A stretch of 64,000 nt of DNA from assembly GCA_013399695.1 (NCBI GenBank), contig VXAU01002079.1:689-64688 (forward strand), read 5' to 3'. This document shows, piece after piece, positions 34,301-46,870 of this stretch (within the stretch, counting starts at the first letter, position 1; each line of letters opens with the position of its first letter). Source of the stretch: Formicarius rufipectus (Eukaryota; Chordata; Aves; Passeriformes; Formicariidae). A program made the position numbers and the translations under genes. Below the pieces are notes generated by a model. It was not told the DNA's origin and made no database searches. It saw nothing but the letters and a program-made list of their open reading frames with translations.

Positions 34301-36640
34301 TTTGCAGCCCTTTTTCCCCCATCCCATCAGCCACTGTCACCTGCAGTTCCCAAACCCCAGATGCAGCTCTCCAGATTTCCATCACTGGAGGACTCAGTCC
34401 ATGTGGAGCATCTCAGAGCAGCTCCCAATTCCCTCAGTGGCTCCTGCACTCACAGTTGTGATTTTTCTGCTCTTTCATACGGTCATTGAACTCCTGTTAT
34501 CTCCCTGAATTAATATTAATGGCTTCCTTTACACTTCTGCTTTAGCTCTCCCTCCTTCCAACAACTTTTTGATGATTTTGGTCCTCCCAGACTCCTTTTT
34601 TCCCCTGTCCTCATGCTGCTTGTCTGCTCTAATCTGCAGCATTGCCCTGAGATAGCAGCAGTGGCACTTGACCTGAACAGTCTTTACAGGGGACACGGAG
34701 CACAGAGGGTTTGGGTGATGCCCTCAGGACCCCAGGTGGGATGAGGGGCTGGGAGTGATGCAGGGACAGCACTGGGAACAAGTCAGGGCACTGTGAAGAT
34801 GCAAAGAGCAGATCTGAAGCAGCCTGGCCAAGTCACACCTGCCCAGGAGCTGCTGCCACAAGTGGAGATACCCACTGATGGAATTTGCTCCCTTTCCCTC
34901 TGTCTCTCCAAATTACTGCAAAAATATTGCAATCTGATGGAGAAATCATATTAAGCAGGATGTTCTGCCCCACAATACAGTCTGTAGAGGCCTTTCCCCA
35001 TACAGGGGGTCTCTGTATAGCACTGACCCTGCTGGCACTTCCCAGCAGCCCCAGACGTACCTGGATGCAGATGTTGTGGTAGGACCTGACCTGCTCCTGA
35101 ATTCAGCCCTTCCCATCCCCCTCAAAATACACTCATCCCATGGATTCCTTACCCAGCACCTCACAGAGAGCAGCAGTCCCCAAACCCCACTGTTTGGGGA
35201 TGTCCACAGGGCTCCCTCACCTCTGGAAAGGCAGCTCACACTAAACACTACTGAGATCTTGGCTGACCAAGCTGGGCTCTGAGTTTTGCCCAAGATGACA
35301 CAGAAACAACCTGAGCAATACCCAAGTACGTGCAAACCAGGACTGGTGCAAAACACCACCCCCCACCAGCTTCCTGGGGTGGAAAGGGATGTTTGGTCCC
35401 AGTTTCCAGGCTCAGCAATCCTACTAACCCCTGCAACCTGCCCAGGGCTCTCAGCAGAGCCTGCTGCACACACCCACCAAAACAGGGCCACCACAGGGGG
35501 CTCTGGGGGGGTTTGGTCCTTGTGCAGCCCAAGAGGGACGAGGCAATGTCCATTCCAGTTACTGCATTAGTCTAAATCCATCCTTCCACTGCTCTAAAGC
35601 GTTTGCTCAAGGCAGAGCTTTCTCTGGGGTCCAGGATCTCTTTCTTGCATTTTATGAGTTTTTTTCCTAATTATGGAATCTCTTTCAATCTGGCCCTCCT
35701 TTGATCACAGCTGGCCCCAGAGAGAAGTCGTCTTGTCTGGATCGACTGAGAGAAGAAAGAGATGAGAGGCAGAAGTGACCTGCCCGGGATGACTGAGAAA
35801 ACACACTGCAAAGCAGAGGCTTGAACGGCAGCTCTGCACAGCCACAGCTTTGGAGGAACCTCAGGACAAACCCTCCTTCGTGTCATCAACCACCACATCC
35901 TTCCAGGTAAGCCACATTTCAGGTGGGACCGGGAGGTTTGCAGCTGCTCTGCTCCCCCCCTGCAGTGCAGGATGAGAAGGGACCATTCCCGAGTATCCAG
36001 AGGGAATTCCTGAGGCAGGGCACGTTACTGGGGTGGCACAAAGCCATCCCAGTTCACCAGCACGGAGGGGACCCCACTCTCATTCAGCTGACAGATCACA
36101 AAGGGCTTCCCGTAAAAACTCAGCCAAATGAGATTCCTACAGAAAAGGGCTATTTTCAGCACCGCTCTGATTATTTGCCCTCTGTTGTCTTCCATAAAGG
36201 ATACTGTGAAGTTAATGATCCAGCCATGGAATTTTAAATAGCTGCTTCATGACTAACAACATGTGCTCCGGATCAGCTCCAGCCTCTATTTACATATTTC
36301 CCATGATAAGTCAACATATGGTTCTTGTTTGGAACGTGGAGTTGCACTCTTCATATTATTACCTCTTTTTTATTTTTAAATTCTTTTCACAATTACAGGG
36401 GGAAAACCTTTTATTTTAATTATTGTTAGAAGCAGCACTGTACAAATAAGAAGCCATTAGGGTAAGTAGGAGCCTGCTGATGCCTTTATTTTGGTTCCCA
36501 CTCGATCCTCAGCTGGTTTGTCACGCAGGGGCTCAGGGCCACCTTCATGAGCACTGTTGGATGAACAGGGTCAGCTCTTTCCCCAGGACAGGGTTTCACA
36601 ACACCTTTCCCAACAGCCTGACAGTGGCACTCTTTGGGAA
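31376..36640. other. Intergenic sequence
   Basis: No gene is recognised. It includes a T-rich tract at 32209-32318, TCF-type GATCAAAG at 31978-31985 and CTTTGATC at 35699-35706, a possible MIR-like SINE at 35770-35845, and AT-rich non-repetitive blocks at 33410-33620 and 36100-36470. Confidence 0.6.
35770..35845 (+). mobile_element. Possible MIR-type SINE fragment
   Basis: GAGAGGCAGAAGTGACCTGC, CCGGGATGACTG and CAAAGCAGAGGCTTGAACGG follow the order of the MIR core (GAGGCACAGAGAGGTTAAGT, GACTTGCCCAAGG, GGCAGAGC). The match is diverged. Confidence 0.4.
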
Positions 36641-36879
36641 ACCTGCACTAATGGTTTGAATTTCTTCCCTTTTGAATTTGCAGCTTTGAGTATGTCCATA
36701 ATTTATACAACCGTTCTTGGGTTGGTTGGGTGCTTTCCCCCCTCTATTTTCCTCACATCAAAGCATTTTCTAATGGCTGGATATAAACATCCTAAGTGCT
36801 GTCATGGCACTGCTGGAATCACAGGAATTGGCATTTTCCTATTCACATGTTGTTTTCCCCAGTGCCCTGCTCCTCTGAC

Positions 36880-37290
36880 CCCCCTCCAACGATTCAAGTC
36901 CTAAGGCTTTACCTATTTCCATTGGGAGATTATTCCACATGGGAAATGGGCTCTAACCATGAAGAATTTTTTCCCCTCTCAACCCAGTCACAAGGATTAT
37001 TTCCTTTACTTAATCTTATTACTCCCACTTGAACCAGGCTGAATAATTCCCATCCTCCCTGGGTATTTACACCCCTCTCACACTTGCACACAGACACCGT
37101 ATCCCACCCTTAGTCATCATTTTGCCAAGCTAAACACATGTAACTCTTTTAATCCTTCCTCATAAATCAGTCCAGCCATTTCATCATTTTTATTGCTCTT
37201 CTCTGAATCCTGTCCAATTTGTTGACATTGTTCTGCTCTTTAGGTGCTCAGAGGATGGATATTCCAGGTGAAGTTTCACTGGTCACACGT
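36880..37290 (-). mobile_element. Old CR1/L3-type LINE fragment (minus strand)
   Basis: Diverged segments match old amniote CR1-like repeats in antisense: GGGAGATTATTCCACATGGG, GGTATTTACACCCCTCTCAC, AGTCATCATTTTGCCAAGCT, CTTCCTCATAAATCAGTCCA, GCTCTTCTCTGAATCCTGTC, CCAATTTGTTGACATTGTTC and GATATTCCAGGTGAAGTTTC. It is more degraded than the CR1 at 37.7 kb, so older. It may begin as early as 36,640. Confidence 0.7.
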
Positions 37291-37705
37291 TCCAAGGTTA
37301 ATTAACACAACCTCCCTCTCTGATTTACCTGCACATGGTTCACAGGATTGAGGCCTCTACTGATGGGGAAAGGGACCCACTGATATCCTTTGGGATAATG
37401 AACATGGGATCCTGGCACTGAGCCCCTGTAAACCTCAGTTATGACCTGTTTGAGGATGTCTGGGGCTTGTGTCATCCCACAGGGCTGTCAGAGGGTGATG
37501 CCACAGATGGGAATGCTTCAGGGAGGGATTTTCCTCAGCACCATTCAGGGTTCCAGAGAGGCCAGGCAAGAATTCAGACTTCACTTTGAAAACCCACCTA
37601 ATCCTCACTGGGGGCAGGTCTGGGACAAAGCCCCCTCCACCCCAAGGTTCCTGGGGAAACTTTGCTCCACATGGATTCTCTTTGGATCTCAGTGATGTCA
37701 CCATT

Positions 37706-37958
37706 CATAGTCTCACAGAACCATTAAGGTTGGAAAAAACCTCCAAGATCATCAAGTCCAACCTTGGACCAAACACCACCATGGCCACTAAACTGTATCA
37801 CAAAATGCCACTCTTCCTTGTTTTTTTGAACACTTCCAGAGATGGTGACTCCAGAACTTCCCTGGGAAGCCTGCTCCAATGCTTAACCACTCTTTCAGTG
37901 ACAGAGTTTTACCTCATATCCAACCTGAACCTCTCCTGGTGCAGCTTGGGTTAGTGCT
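37706..37958 (-). mobile_element. CR1-type LINE 3' end (minus strand)
   Basis: Antisense CR1 3' end: CACAGAACCATTAAGGTTGG, ACCTCCAAGATCATCAAGTC, CACCACCATGGCCACTAAAC, GGGAAGCCTGCTCCAATGCT, CCAACCTGAACCTCTCCTGG and TGCAGCTTGGG follow in the expected order. About 250 bp, 5'-truncated, moderately diverged. Confidence 0.92.
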
Positions 37959-40900
37959 TGACTATTTGCAGGCAAATAGTCTGTGATAATAAATACCTCA
38001 GGGAGATCAAAAGATCCTTAAACAGCCTTAATAAAAAAATAAAATAAAAGATCAGAGAAGTGCAATTTGGTTCTGTTCCTCACCACTTCTCTCCTCTATG
38101 GGAAGGTAACTTTTACATTTCAAAGATCCAGGTGTCATTGTATGGAGAGAGCCAGGCTGAGCGCTTTGTGCTGCCTTAGTTTTGTCCAGTGGTTGTCCCA
38201 CTAACCAGCCTCCTGCCAGGGGAAAGGGATTTCTCCCTTCTCCTGCTGGCAGCAGCTTTGCTTTGAAAGTGAGAGTTGTCTGCTTCTTAATTAGTGCTGC
38301 CATGAGCTGGTCACTCCAGGCTGGGAGGGGAGCAGAGCAGCTCAGCTATTCACTCCCTGCGCTTCGTGGGGAAGCGATTCCAGCCCAGCCTCGGCTGCAG
38401 GAGCTCCTGGGGATCCTCCTAATGGCCCCATTCAAACCATGAAACACAGCTCAGAAGCCTTGCAAAGAAATGCAGGGCACTTTAGAGGAAGTGCAGCTAT
38501 AAAGGAGCTCGCTTTGAGACCCCAGGTCTCCTGAGGTGCTTCACACAAGGATGCTGAGGAGGTTCTGTGTGGAAGCCGCTCACCCAAAGACTGCTCCACC
38601 ACACACACGGGAGTCATTAACCTCTGAAGAGGACAGGCTACCTCTCTGCAGAGGATCTTGTGCTATTGGCACTGTCACCAGCGTTTGGGTTTATTCCAGA
38701 AGCACCTAGGAAGGGTTCTGGGCCTGGGATGAGCCACACAAAGAGGACAATGGATGGGACCATTAAATGACAGCAGCCCTGAGCTCCATCACCCTCCTGA
38801 CCAGTAAAAGTCATTCCACCAGCCTGTACCTTTCACAAGAACACAAGGAGATGTACCTAGTGCTCCATAAAATTCCTACATTTTATTTTGTTCACCTTAA
38901 ACAACATTTTATCTTGAAAAACTATCAGTAACTCAAGATGGAGACTTTTTGACCTATGTCACAGTCAGCATCTCTCCATCTCCCTCAGTGCAGATTCCCA
39001 GCTGATTGCTGGGCTCAAAAACACACATATTTTCCTTTGTGTGTTGATTTGAATCCTCACAAAATACAGGATAACTTTCCTTTGAAGAAAGTGGGAAAGC
39101 AGGATGGCAAGGAGCCTAGGTAGGTATTGAGTTACCTCCTGTAATTCATATTTTCTCTAATGAGAGCCTTTAGAGGAAGATATTCCCCTGGTCGCTCTGC
39201 AAGTCAGACAGGTACAACAACAAGTGCAGCAGCTGGGGCTGTGTGATCCAGAGAGGGCTTTGAACCTGCTCCCAGGACAGGAGAACTCCTGAACTTTAGA
39301 GGTATTTAGATCCCAATCTGGAACTGTGCATTGTGGTTGACCATTTACCCAACTCCCCCACCATGCTACATACATCTCTCTCTCTCTCTTTTTTTTAACC
39401 CCTCAACAATGGCCCAGGTGAAAACATGAGATGTGAACAACTTCTGACCTTCAGGCAATTGTTGGCATCTCAGCTTTTTGACTTATGCTCGTGAAAAATG
39501 AGAGGACTTCCACAAACGTGCCTGGCACATGATTTGCAGCATTTTCCTGAAAACATCATTCCATTTTACAGATTAGCCCAGCTCAATACAGTTAGAAAAT
39601 AAATTAAAGCACAGGACTACAGTAGGGCCACATGTAGCTTGTGTGGTTCCCATGCCAGAGAACTTTATCAAATCCCTGTTTTTGACCCTGCTGGGACCAG
39701 CACAGTAACTTCCTCACACTTGAGACAACTTCCAACATGAGACTGGAGATGAGACAAGTATCCTGAACAAATGCAGGATTCCCTGACATTAGTGTGATAC
39801 CTTTCATAAGAAAAATCAGAATTTCAATGAATTTATCAGGAGGTTTCCAGGCCAGGAGGGAAGGTAATAAAGACACATAATTCAGGCCAGAGCAGCTCCC
39901 CGAGCACAGTCCAATAACTTACAGATCTCAGATGAGAACAATTCTTTTAATCTTGTAATGGCATTTCAGCTTTACTGCTCTACAGACAGACTGCAGATCC
40001 TTTGGGTGGGTTCTGCCAGTGTGGCTTCCCCTGCCTGTGCTCCCCCCAGTGCTGTGGGTTCCTGCTCCTGGGCTGAATACACCTGCAAGTGTCCCACCCT
40101 CGACATTCCTATGAATTAAAACAATTAGTTCCCATGAATTCCTTGTGGATTCCACTTTGAAGCTTTCCTTTCGTGAGCATCGGGGTCATTCAGAGTCACC
40201 TGTGACAGAGACTCAGGAGAAGAGCCAAGATGTGGATGGGTGAGGACAGCCAAGGTGTAATTTGTAAACCTGATAACCACCTTAGGAGAAAGTGCCCCCC
40301 AGGATGTCCTGGCACCACTTGTGATGCTGGTAATGTGCTACAAGAGTGGACAATGGCATCTCCAAAACCTTCTGGATCTTTTACCTCTACATACATTTCC
40401 AACAGGCTTTAAAAACACACCACCTTTGATTAATTTTCTCTCTCTCAATGGCAGAAGCACCCACGAAGCTACAAGTTCAGTTTGGCCCTGGAGCTGCACT
40501 CGGTGGCTCTCCCAACCTGGAAAGCCTGGGCTGAGCTAACAGGGAGGAAAAAAAATTCTTGGAAGAGGAACTTTTACTTCTTTTGAAGTCAGAATGGATT
40601 TGCAAGGGTCTTAAGTGATGAGGGGACAGTTTTAAGTAGAGGGGATACGTGTATAATTTTGACCATGTAAATAGTCCTTTGCAGCCTGGGAATCTTCAGA
40701 CTTTTCAAAGCTTTAAGAAGTTGGCACTGCATACTTGTTAAAATCAGTTTAACCACTTGCCAAGAGGTTTAAAGAAAGACGACACCTATTTTGCATGAAT
40801 GGTAATATTACTCTGATGAATTTAGTTATACTAATGGGAGAGCTTAAAGAATATGCTCCTGCCCCTGATGGAATTTTTAAGGCAAATAATAAGGTTCTGG

Positions 40901-42330
40901 AGGGTGTAACCTAAAACAGACATTTCATAAAAGATTCATCCTTGAACAAAAATGTCATGAAAGCATGAAATGAAAACTAGACGACAATCAGAATTCCTCT
41001 TGAAGTGCTTTGTAGTAATTATTTTTTAAAATCCTCACAAAAGGCTCTATTCAATTGCAGAATAGCAAGTGAGGTCTGGATGGTTCAAGGCCAAATAATT
41101 TCTGCAATGGAAAAAACAGCTTCAGTTCTTCAGTTCTGATGTAAGGTATTTTAAATAGGCACAAGCTTCAATTATTGCTTTCTTTGCCCCAGCTTCTGTG
41201 GGACATGAAATTGTCCACAGACACATTCCCTGCTCTGCAAAGTGGTGACCAGCATCATTTGCAGCTCTAATGTTCCTGATTCCACAGCAACACCAAGAAG
41301 CACAGCCTTTGGATAGAGGTCAGGGTGCTTGTGGCACCACATTTGGGGCTGGAGACCCTTCTTTGGCATGACCTCATCTGATGCCAGCTGGTCCAGCCCT
41401 TCTGGTGGGTGGAACCTGCTCCTGGGTGACTCTGAGTAGACCAGGTTGGGATAGTTGGACCATTTCCTCTCTCCTGCCTCCTTTGTGCTCTGCTTGCACC
41501 CCACAGACCTGACTCAACCAGCTCTTTGCACTTCCAGCAGGTCACTGGAGAGTGAGAGGTGGCCATGGAGCAGGGAAAGGGCCACACTTCCAGCCCTTGT
41601 CCTCATCCTTGCTGCAAGGAGGAGGCTCTGGAAGCACCATCTCCTCAACTTTGGAGAGGGGTGTCCTGGAGAGGAAGAGGGGACCAGCAGAGATGCTGAA
41701 GAACCACACAGAGATGACAGCATGAGAGAATTTAACAGTCATAACCAGATCAGTATCTAACAACAGCACCACTGATACCATCTGTAGATGTCATCTTCAG
41801 TGGCAGAGGCACATCACCACCACTGGGTCAGTGATCTGCTTTGGATGAAGATGTTTTCCTGTGATGGAATTGCTTTTAAGTCATTCAAACTACAAGCATG
41901 GTGTGGAAGGTGCCAGCGGCTGGAGAACCAGCCAGGACGCATCCCATGTCAAAGAAACACTGCCAACTCCCTCCACCACGAGGCAGGGACACACCACTTC
42001 CCTCCTCAGGTCTCCGTGGTGACCCCAGGGGACGCTTGTGGGAGTGACATGTGTTTGACGGGACCTTCGAGCAGCCACAACCCCCCAACCTCCAGCCGAC
42101 CCTCCTGCAGCAGCTCGCTGGCACATTGGCAAGTGCTCCCTGGTGCCTGAACATGCAGGGTCCCGCAGGGCAGAGGTTGCCAGGCTTGGCTGAGACACCT
42201 CCCACCCATCCCCGCTGCCGCCCGGGGCGATTTCACACTGTCTGAGCTCACCACACTTTCATCTCTCCGTTTTCTCTCGTCTCCTTGCAGGAAAAGGCAT
42301 TTCCCGAGCTGCCAAAGCCCAGCCTGGCTG
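37959..42330. other. Intergenic sequence
   Basis: No gene is recognised. From 40600 to 41165 it is AT-rich, CpG-poor and non-repetitive, with motifs such as TTTTGCATGAATGGTAATAT; the rest is ordinary mixed sequence. A (TC)n run lies at 39374-39388. Confidence 0.6.
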
Positions 42331-42365
42331 TCCCGGCAGGTGCTGGGCGAGCCTTTTGGCACCTC

Positions 42366-42417
42366 TGGCACTGAGCACAGCCCTTGGCACCGCCTGGCAC
42401 TGAGCACAGCCCTTGGG
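42366..42417. repeat. 29-bp tandem duplication
   Basis: TGGCACTGAGCACAGCCCTT plus GGCACCGCC, then the same start again with a 29-bp step. Confidence 0.75.
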
Positions 42418-42579
42418 AATGGCCGGGATTGCCCCGGTCCTCAGCGGGGCAGAGCCCCCTGCGCATCCATGGCATGACCCGTCCCCATCTCCATCCCACG
42501 GCATTCCTGCTCTTCCTCCCGTTTGGGAGAAGGCAGGATGGGTCCCTGGGGAGAGGAGGAGCAAGCCAAGGGGTTGGCA

Positions 42580-42740
42580 TCGCTCCTCGCGTGGGCACCG
42601 CTCGGTGTTTTTAATCCCCGCAGCTTCAGCCCGAGCGTGTGCGGCGCTTTGTCCGCGCGGAGCCGCCGGGCACACGGCGCAGCGTCCCCGAAATGCGGGG
42701 GGCAGGGGTGTCACCCCGCGCTCAGACAACGAGGGCTTGT
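42580..42740. promoter_or_regulatory. CpG-island-like segment
   Basis: Dense CpGs in GC-rich DNA (for example GAGCGTGTGCGGCGCTTTGT and CGCGCGGAGCCGCCGGGCAC), far above the neighbourhood. No TATA box or gene start is recognised next to it, so it could be an orphan CpG island, an enhancer, or the start of an unannotated noncoding RNA. Confidence 0.5.
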
Positions 42741-45015
42741 TCACAGCTCGATACCAGCCTGAGAAACTCTGAATTTTCAAGTGTGTTTGAGTTGGGGCTT
42801 AGCGAAACAAAGCTGGGTTTCCAAGGCGTGCTGAGGGATTCTCACAAGGCTCCACGGCCACAGCTCAGACTCGCTCCCGATGTCCTTCCTCCAGCATCCT
42901 GCCCTCCTCTCTCTCCTTGTTGACGCAATTCCAATTTAGCACTGAAAATCCTCCTGGTCCTTCTTAAACTGGGAGCTGACCTGCGTTTAAGATTGTGGTG
43001 TTTGAAGCAGAACCTATTCCCCACCAGAAGATTATAATTTTAAGCTAAGTGCTGCGCTTTGTTTCCAAATGCTTTATTTAAAATTGCTTCAATGTGTAGC
43101 TTTCCAAAAAATTATATCCCCTTTTCGGAGGCTTTTCAGTCTTTGGGTTTTTCTCCCCTGATTTTTAGGATTTCTCTTTCTGTTTTCCTGAGGAAATACT
43201 ATCCCCTGAACCAGATCTCCTGCAACCTGCCCCTGGGCTTTCCCACAGATGAGGAACCCCTCCGTGCCTCAGTTTACATAGGTGTAAAAACCCAGGGAGC
43301 ATCATTTCCCTGCCTCAGAGAAGCACAGTGAAACTTAATTAACTACCTAATGCCTACAAAGGGATCCCATGTCCTCAGGTGGACAATCTGTATGGAAAAC
43401 ACACTTCTAAGAGAGCGCCACGAGCACTTTAAGACTGAGATGGAACAAGAGGAGATCACAGGGACTTGGCTGTGCTCCTCCTCCTCCTCCAGCAACTCCT
43501 GCTCTGTGCATCTGTTTCCCCTGGGGGATTGGTTTGGAGCCTGCAGAGGGAGAGGACCGAGGGGATCCGGGTGCCTGTTCTCCCCCTGGGATGCTCACAG
43601 GAAGGGGACAGGGCCCAAGCAGGGGTGGCAGTGCCAGGGTGCACAGCTCGTGCCTGACTTTGGGGTACTCCTGGGCTGGTGCTGGAGGGACACAGCAGCT
43701 CATGCAGCAGGCACTGGGTGTCCCCTTCCTCCTGAGCCCCTTCAAAGCCCCGGGAGATGAATGAGGTGCAGCACTCCTGTGATGTGACAGCAAGAGGAGA
43801 AGCACTTGTGATCAAGGAGAAGAGAGAGCCGGTGAGAGCACAAGATGCTCAGCCTGGGTTTCATGTGGATCCTGTCCCGAGGCAGAAAGTGAAGGTGGGA
43901 GATGGGTAAGTCCTGGAGTCCCTCTGGAGGCTGAACCCCATGAGCCTCTGAGCTGGAAGCGGGGACCCAACGTGCTGCTGGAGGGCAGGGCCGAGTGGGG
44001 ATGATTTGACAACTTTCAGCTAATTCCAAAATTGGGCACAAACACACACCACTGAGCAACCTGGGTGCTTAACTCCAAATACCAGGCGAGTCTCACTGAA
44101 TACCTCCTAAAAGGCATTTTAAAAGTAAAATACAAACTTCAAACAGTCACAGGAATCAAACATTCAACAGACAGTTTAAACTGTCTGACATTAACATTTG
44201 ATATTTTTTATTGCCTTCCATTGGCTGCCTCTGGCACATCACCTATCCCACTGATGGCCACCCTGTTATTAACCATGGATTTCATGGTCATTAACTTGAG
44301 TTCAGCAAGTCACAGATGACTTTATCAGGCATGGCCTCAATAATCACCATTTTAATTGCACAAACTGTCCTCTCTGCCCACCCTGAGCACAAGCTATTTT
44401 GAAGCTGAAGCAACATTATCCTTTTCACTGGGCAGCTCAGTGTGCCATCACAGGGGGCACTCTGCCAGCAAAGCAACTAAATAAAAGGAAGCAGGGCAAG
44501 AGCTCACCCATTTCTGGGCTGCTTTGAGGTACAAGCCACATCTGATAAGGCACAATGAGACCACAAGTACCACATTCTGCTCGAGGTTCTAATGAAAAGA
44601 GTAACGGGGAAAGGAGGGGAGGTGGGGCTCAGCTGACAGACTGGATCAGGCTCATGCCCTCCAAGTCCACAGCAGGGAACAAACCTGCCTGCTCCAAAAA
44701 ATACCAAATACAATCCTTTTACAAGCAATCCTGTAGCAAGTGGCTGTGCCCACCCTACAGAGGTGGCACAAATGGGTTGTACCAGCAGCAAACACCACGC
44801 TGGCTTTACCATAGCATGAACTGTCCTGCTCCAAATTCCCCCCTCCTTTACACCAGCAGAGGCCCCCAAGGTGTTGTGTCCAAGATGGGCAAAGCAACCA
44901 ACAAGCCAGAAGTGATCAGCCTGTTCTAAGAGGTTTAAAACTAAAACAGAAGCAAGAGGCATTCAAAGGCAGAAGGTGCCCCTGCTCAGCACAGGGGGAC
45001 TGGAAGTAGGAAATA
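42741..45015. other. Intergenic sequence
   Basis: No gene is recognised. It includes a short (CTC)n run at 43477-43490 and mixed sequence. Confidence 0.55.
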
Positions 45016-45017
45016 TT

Positions 45018-45066
45018 TAAGGTCCCTTCCAACCCAAACTATTCTGTGGCTCTGTGATGATTCTGT
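45018..45066 (+). mobile_element. Short CR1-type 3' terminus (plus strand)
   Basis: TTTAAGGTCCCTTCCAACCC, AAACTATTCTGTGG and a CTGTGATGATTCTGTG tail match the last bases and terminal octamer-type repeat of CR1. Only about 50 bp is kept. Confidence 0.8.
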
Positions 45067-45829
45067 GCTAGTCCTGCACTTGGCCACGGCCTTAGCAGTT
45101 GGCAAAGCATCATCTCCCTCTGCAGTACCATCATTAACTAAGCAAAACTGTTCTTTGCACTCTGCCTCTCAGGGTAAAAGTTCCCCCCCCATTGCCTGCT
45201 CAACACCAGCTCCTGCAGACCTGGATTTCCATGTGGATAAGTGGCCTGTAGTGAAAGACAGCCCCCAGCACTCTGCCCTCATTCTTTGTCTGCACTGGAT
45301 TTGGTATGACTTCTTCCACATAACAAAATTACAGAACAAAAAGCCCCTCACATCCAAACCCAAAATTTCAACAAGTGAAAACCCCACCTACAAACAAACC
45401 GGAAAAAAAGCAGTTCTGAAAGTTCAGATTTTTTTTCCACCTGCACTGTGACCAACACAGAAACTGAGTTTTGTGAAACTTCAAGTTTTGAAGTGTAGGG
45501 AAAAGTGGATCAGTCTCCACCAAAGTGGATTCCACGCCAAGCTGGGCTGTACGGCTGGCACGGACAAACTCATTTCTGCATCAGCTGTGGTAAAGCACAT
45601 TCACATCCCCAGGGCATGCAAATGCAGGGTTACCATGCTGCAGCTGGCACAGGCCCTGATATAATCCTCAGCTCTCAAAGTAAAACAGAATTAAAAAAAA
45701 AAAAAAAAGATTCCCCCAAGAACTAAAGCACAGCCTTCCCAGGTCAACAGATCCTTCCACAGGCACAGGAAGTCTTCAAGGATATTCTGCAGCCTCAGAT
45801 CTCCTGTTCAGCCACAGCTGTATCACTCA

Positions 45830-46870
45830 TACATTTTATATAGCCCCTTCCTGATAACTTTTATAGCACAGTTTAAAACCATAATATAGCCTGTGATAAA
45901 TAACTGTGTTAGCTCTGCACCCATGAATGGCTTTAACTTGCAGCTTATGCTCAGTAATGAATGTCAGAGTATGTGTTAATAAAAAATTAAACCACCAGAG
46001 CGTGGTGTCAGGGTACATACTTTTGTAACCTAATGCTGTTAAGTTTTCATGTCATGTGAACTGTGATGTACAGTAGCAAGGCACAGGCATTGCTGTTCCC
46101 TTTGAGTTGTACAGATGTTTTGTGCTCCCAGAGAATATCCTAAAGAGAGACGTACCCTCTTAGTGTGTATCTATTATAACATTATTAGCCACACTCCTAA
46201 TTAATCCTTAGGAATTCCAGGCATTTTTCATTTAGTCCTCAGCAAAGGAAAGGGGAAAAAGGGTGCCTTAACAACTATTTGTGTCGTAGAGTTCATAAAT
46301 GAGCCCATCACCCTATACCAGAACTGCTATAATTTTATCGGAATGAAAACCATTCCCTTTGATCTCCTCCAGTTCTTAAATCCAGCAGTTGTGTATTCAA
46401 ACATCAATGGAAATGTGGTTTCAAGCTTCCTCTTTCATTATCTTTCTCAAAGATAAAAAAGAGCAAAAGAAAAAAAAAGTTCTGAGCTTTAGAGATGAGG
46501 CAATATTTTTACAGTAATTTCTTTATCTGATTTCATCCTGTTTACAGAAGCTGCTGTTTGGAAGATCTATTTCCCCCCCCCNAATAAACGTATATTAAAA
46601 AATAGAACAGACAACAAAGTCGGCTTCCTGCTTGCTCTTTATTGTAAAGGAGATAAGGTTGCTAAATGCTGCACTATCTGCCTTTGGTTCGGTGCGTGAC
46701 CTACATGGATCAAGATGGAGATTTAATGATTAAACTTCACTCCTTTATCTCCAGCAAAGGGGGAGGGGGGCAGGAAAGAGTACCCAAACAAACTACTTAT
46801 GTTCTGGCACGATAGAATTACAGTTCAACACAATAATTAACTATCTGACACATTCCTGCGAGGCTGCAGA
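45830..46870. other. AT-rich candidate conserved noncoding block
   Basis: About 1 kb of AT-rich, CpG-poor, non-repetitive sequence with many homeodomain-type TAAT cores and a TCF-type CTTTGATC at 46357-46364. It contains an undetermined base at 46582 after a C run. The composition is typical of deeply conserved noncoding elements, but conservation itself cannot be shown here. Confidence 0.4.

Noticed and set aside
44504..44962. Minus-strand open frame of 152 codons
   Set aside because: No family recognised, and no intron, promoter or codon pattern to support it. I considered a decayed retrogene or transposon but saw no diagnostic motif.
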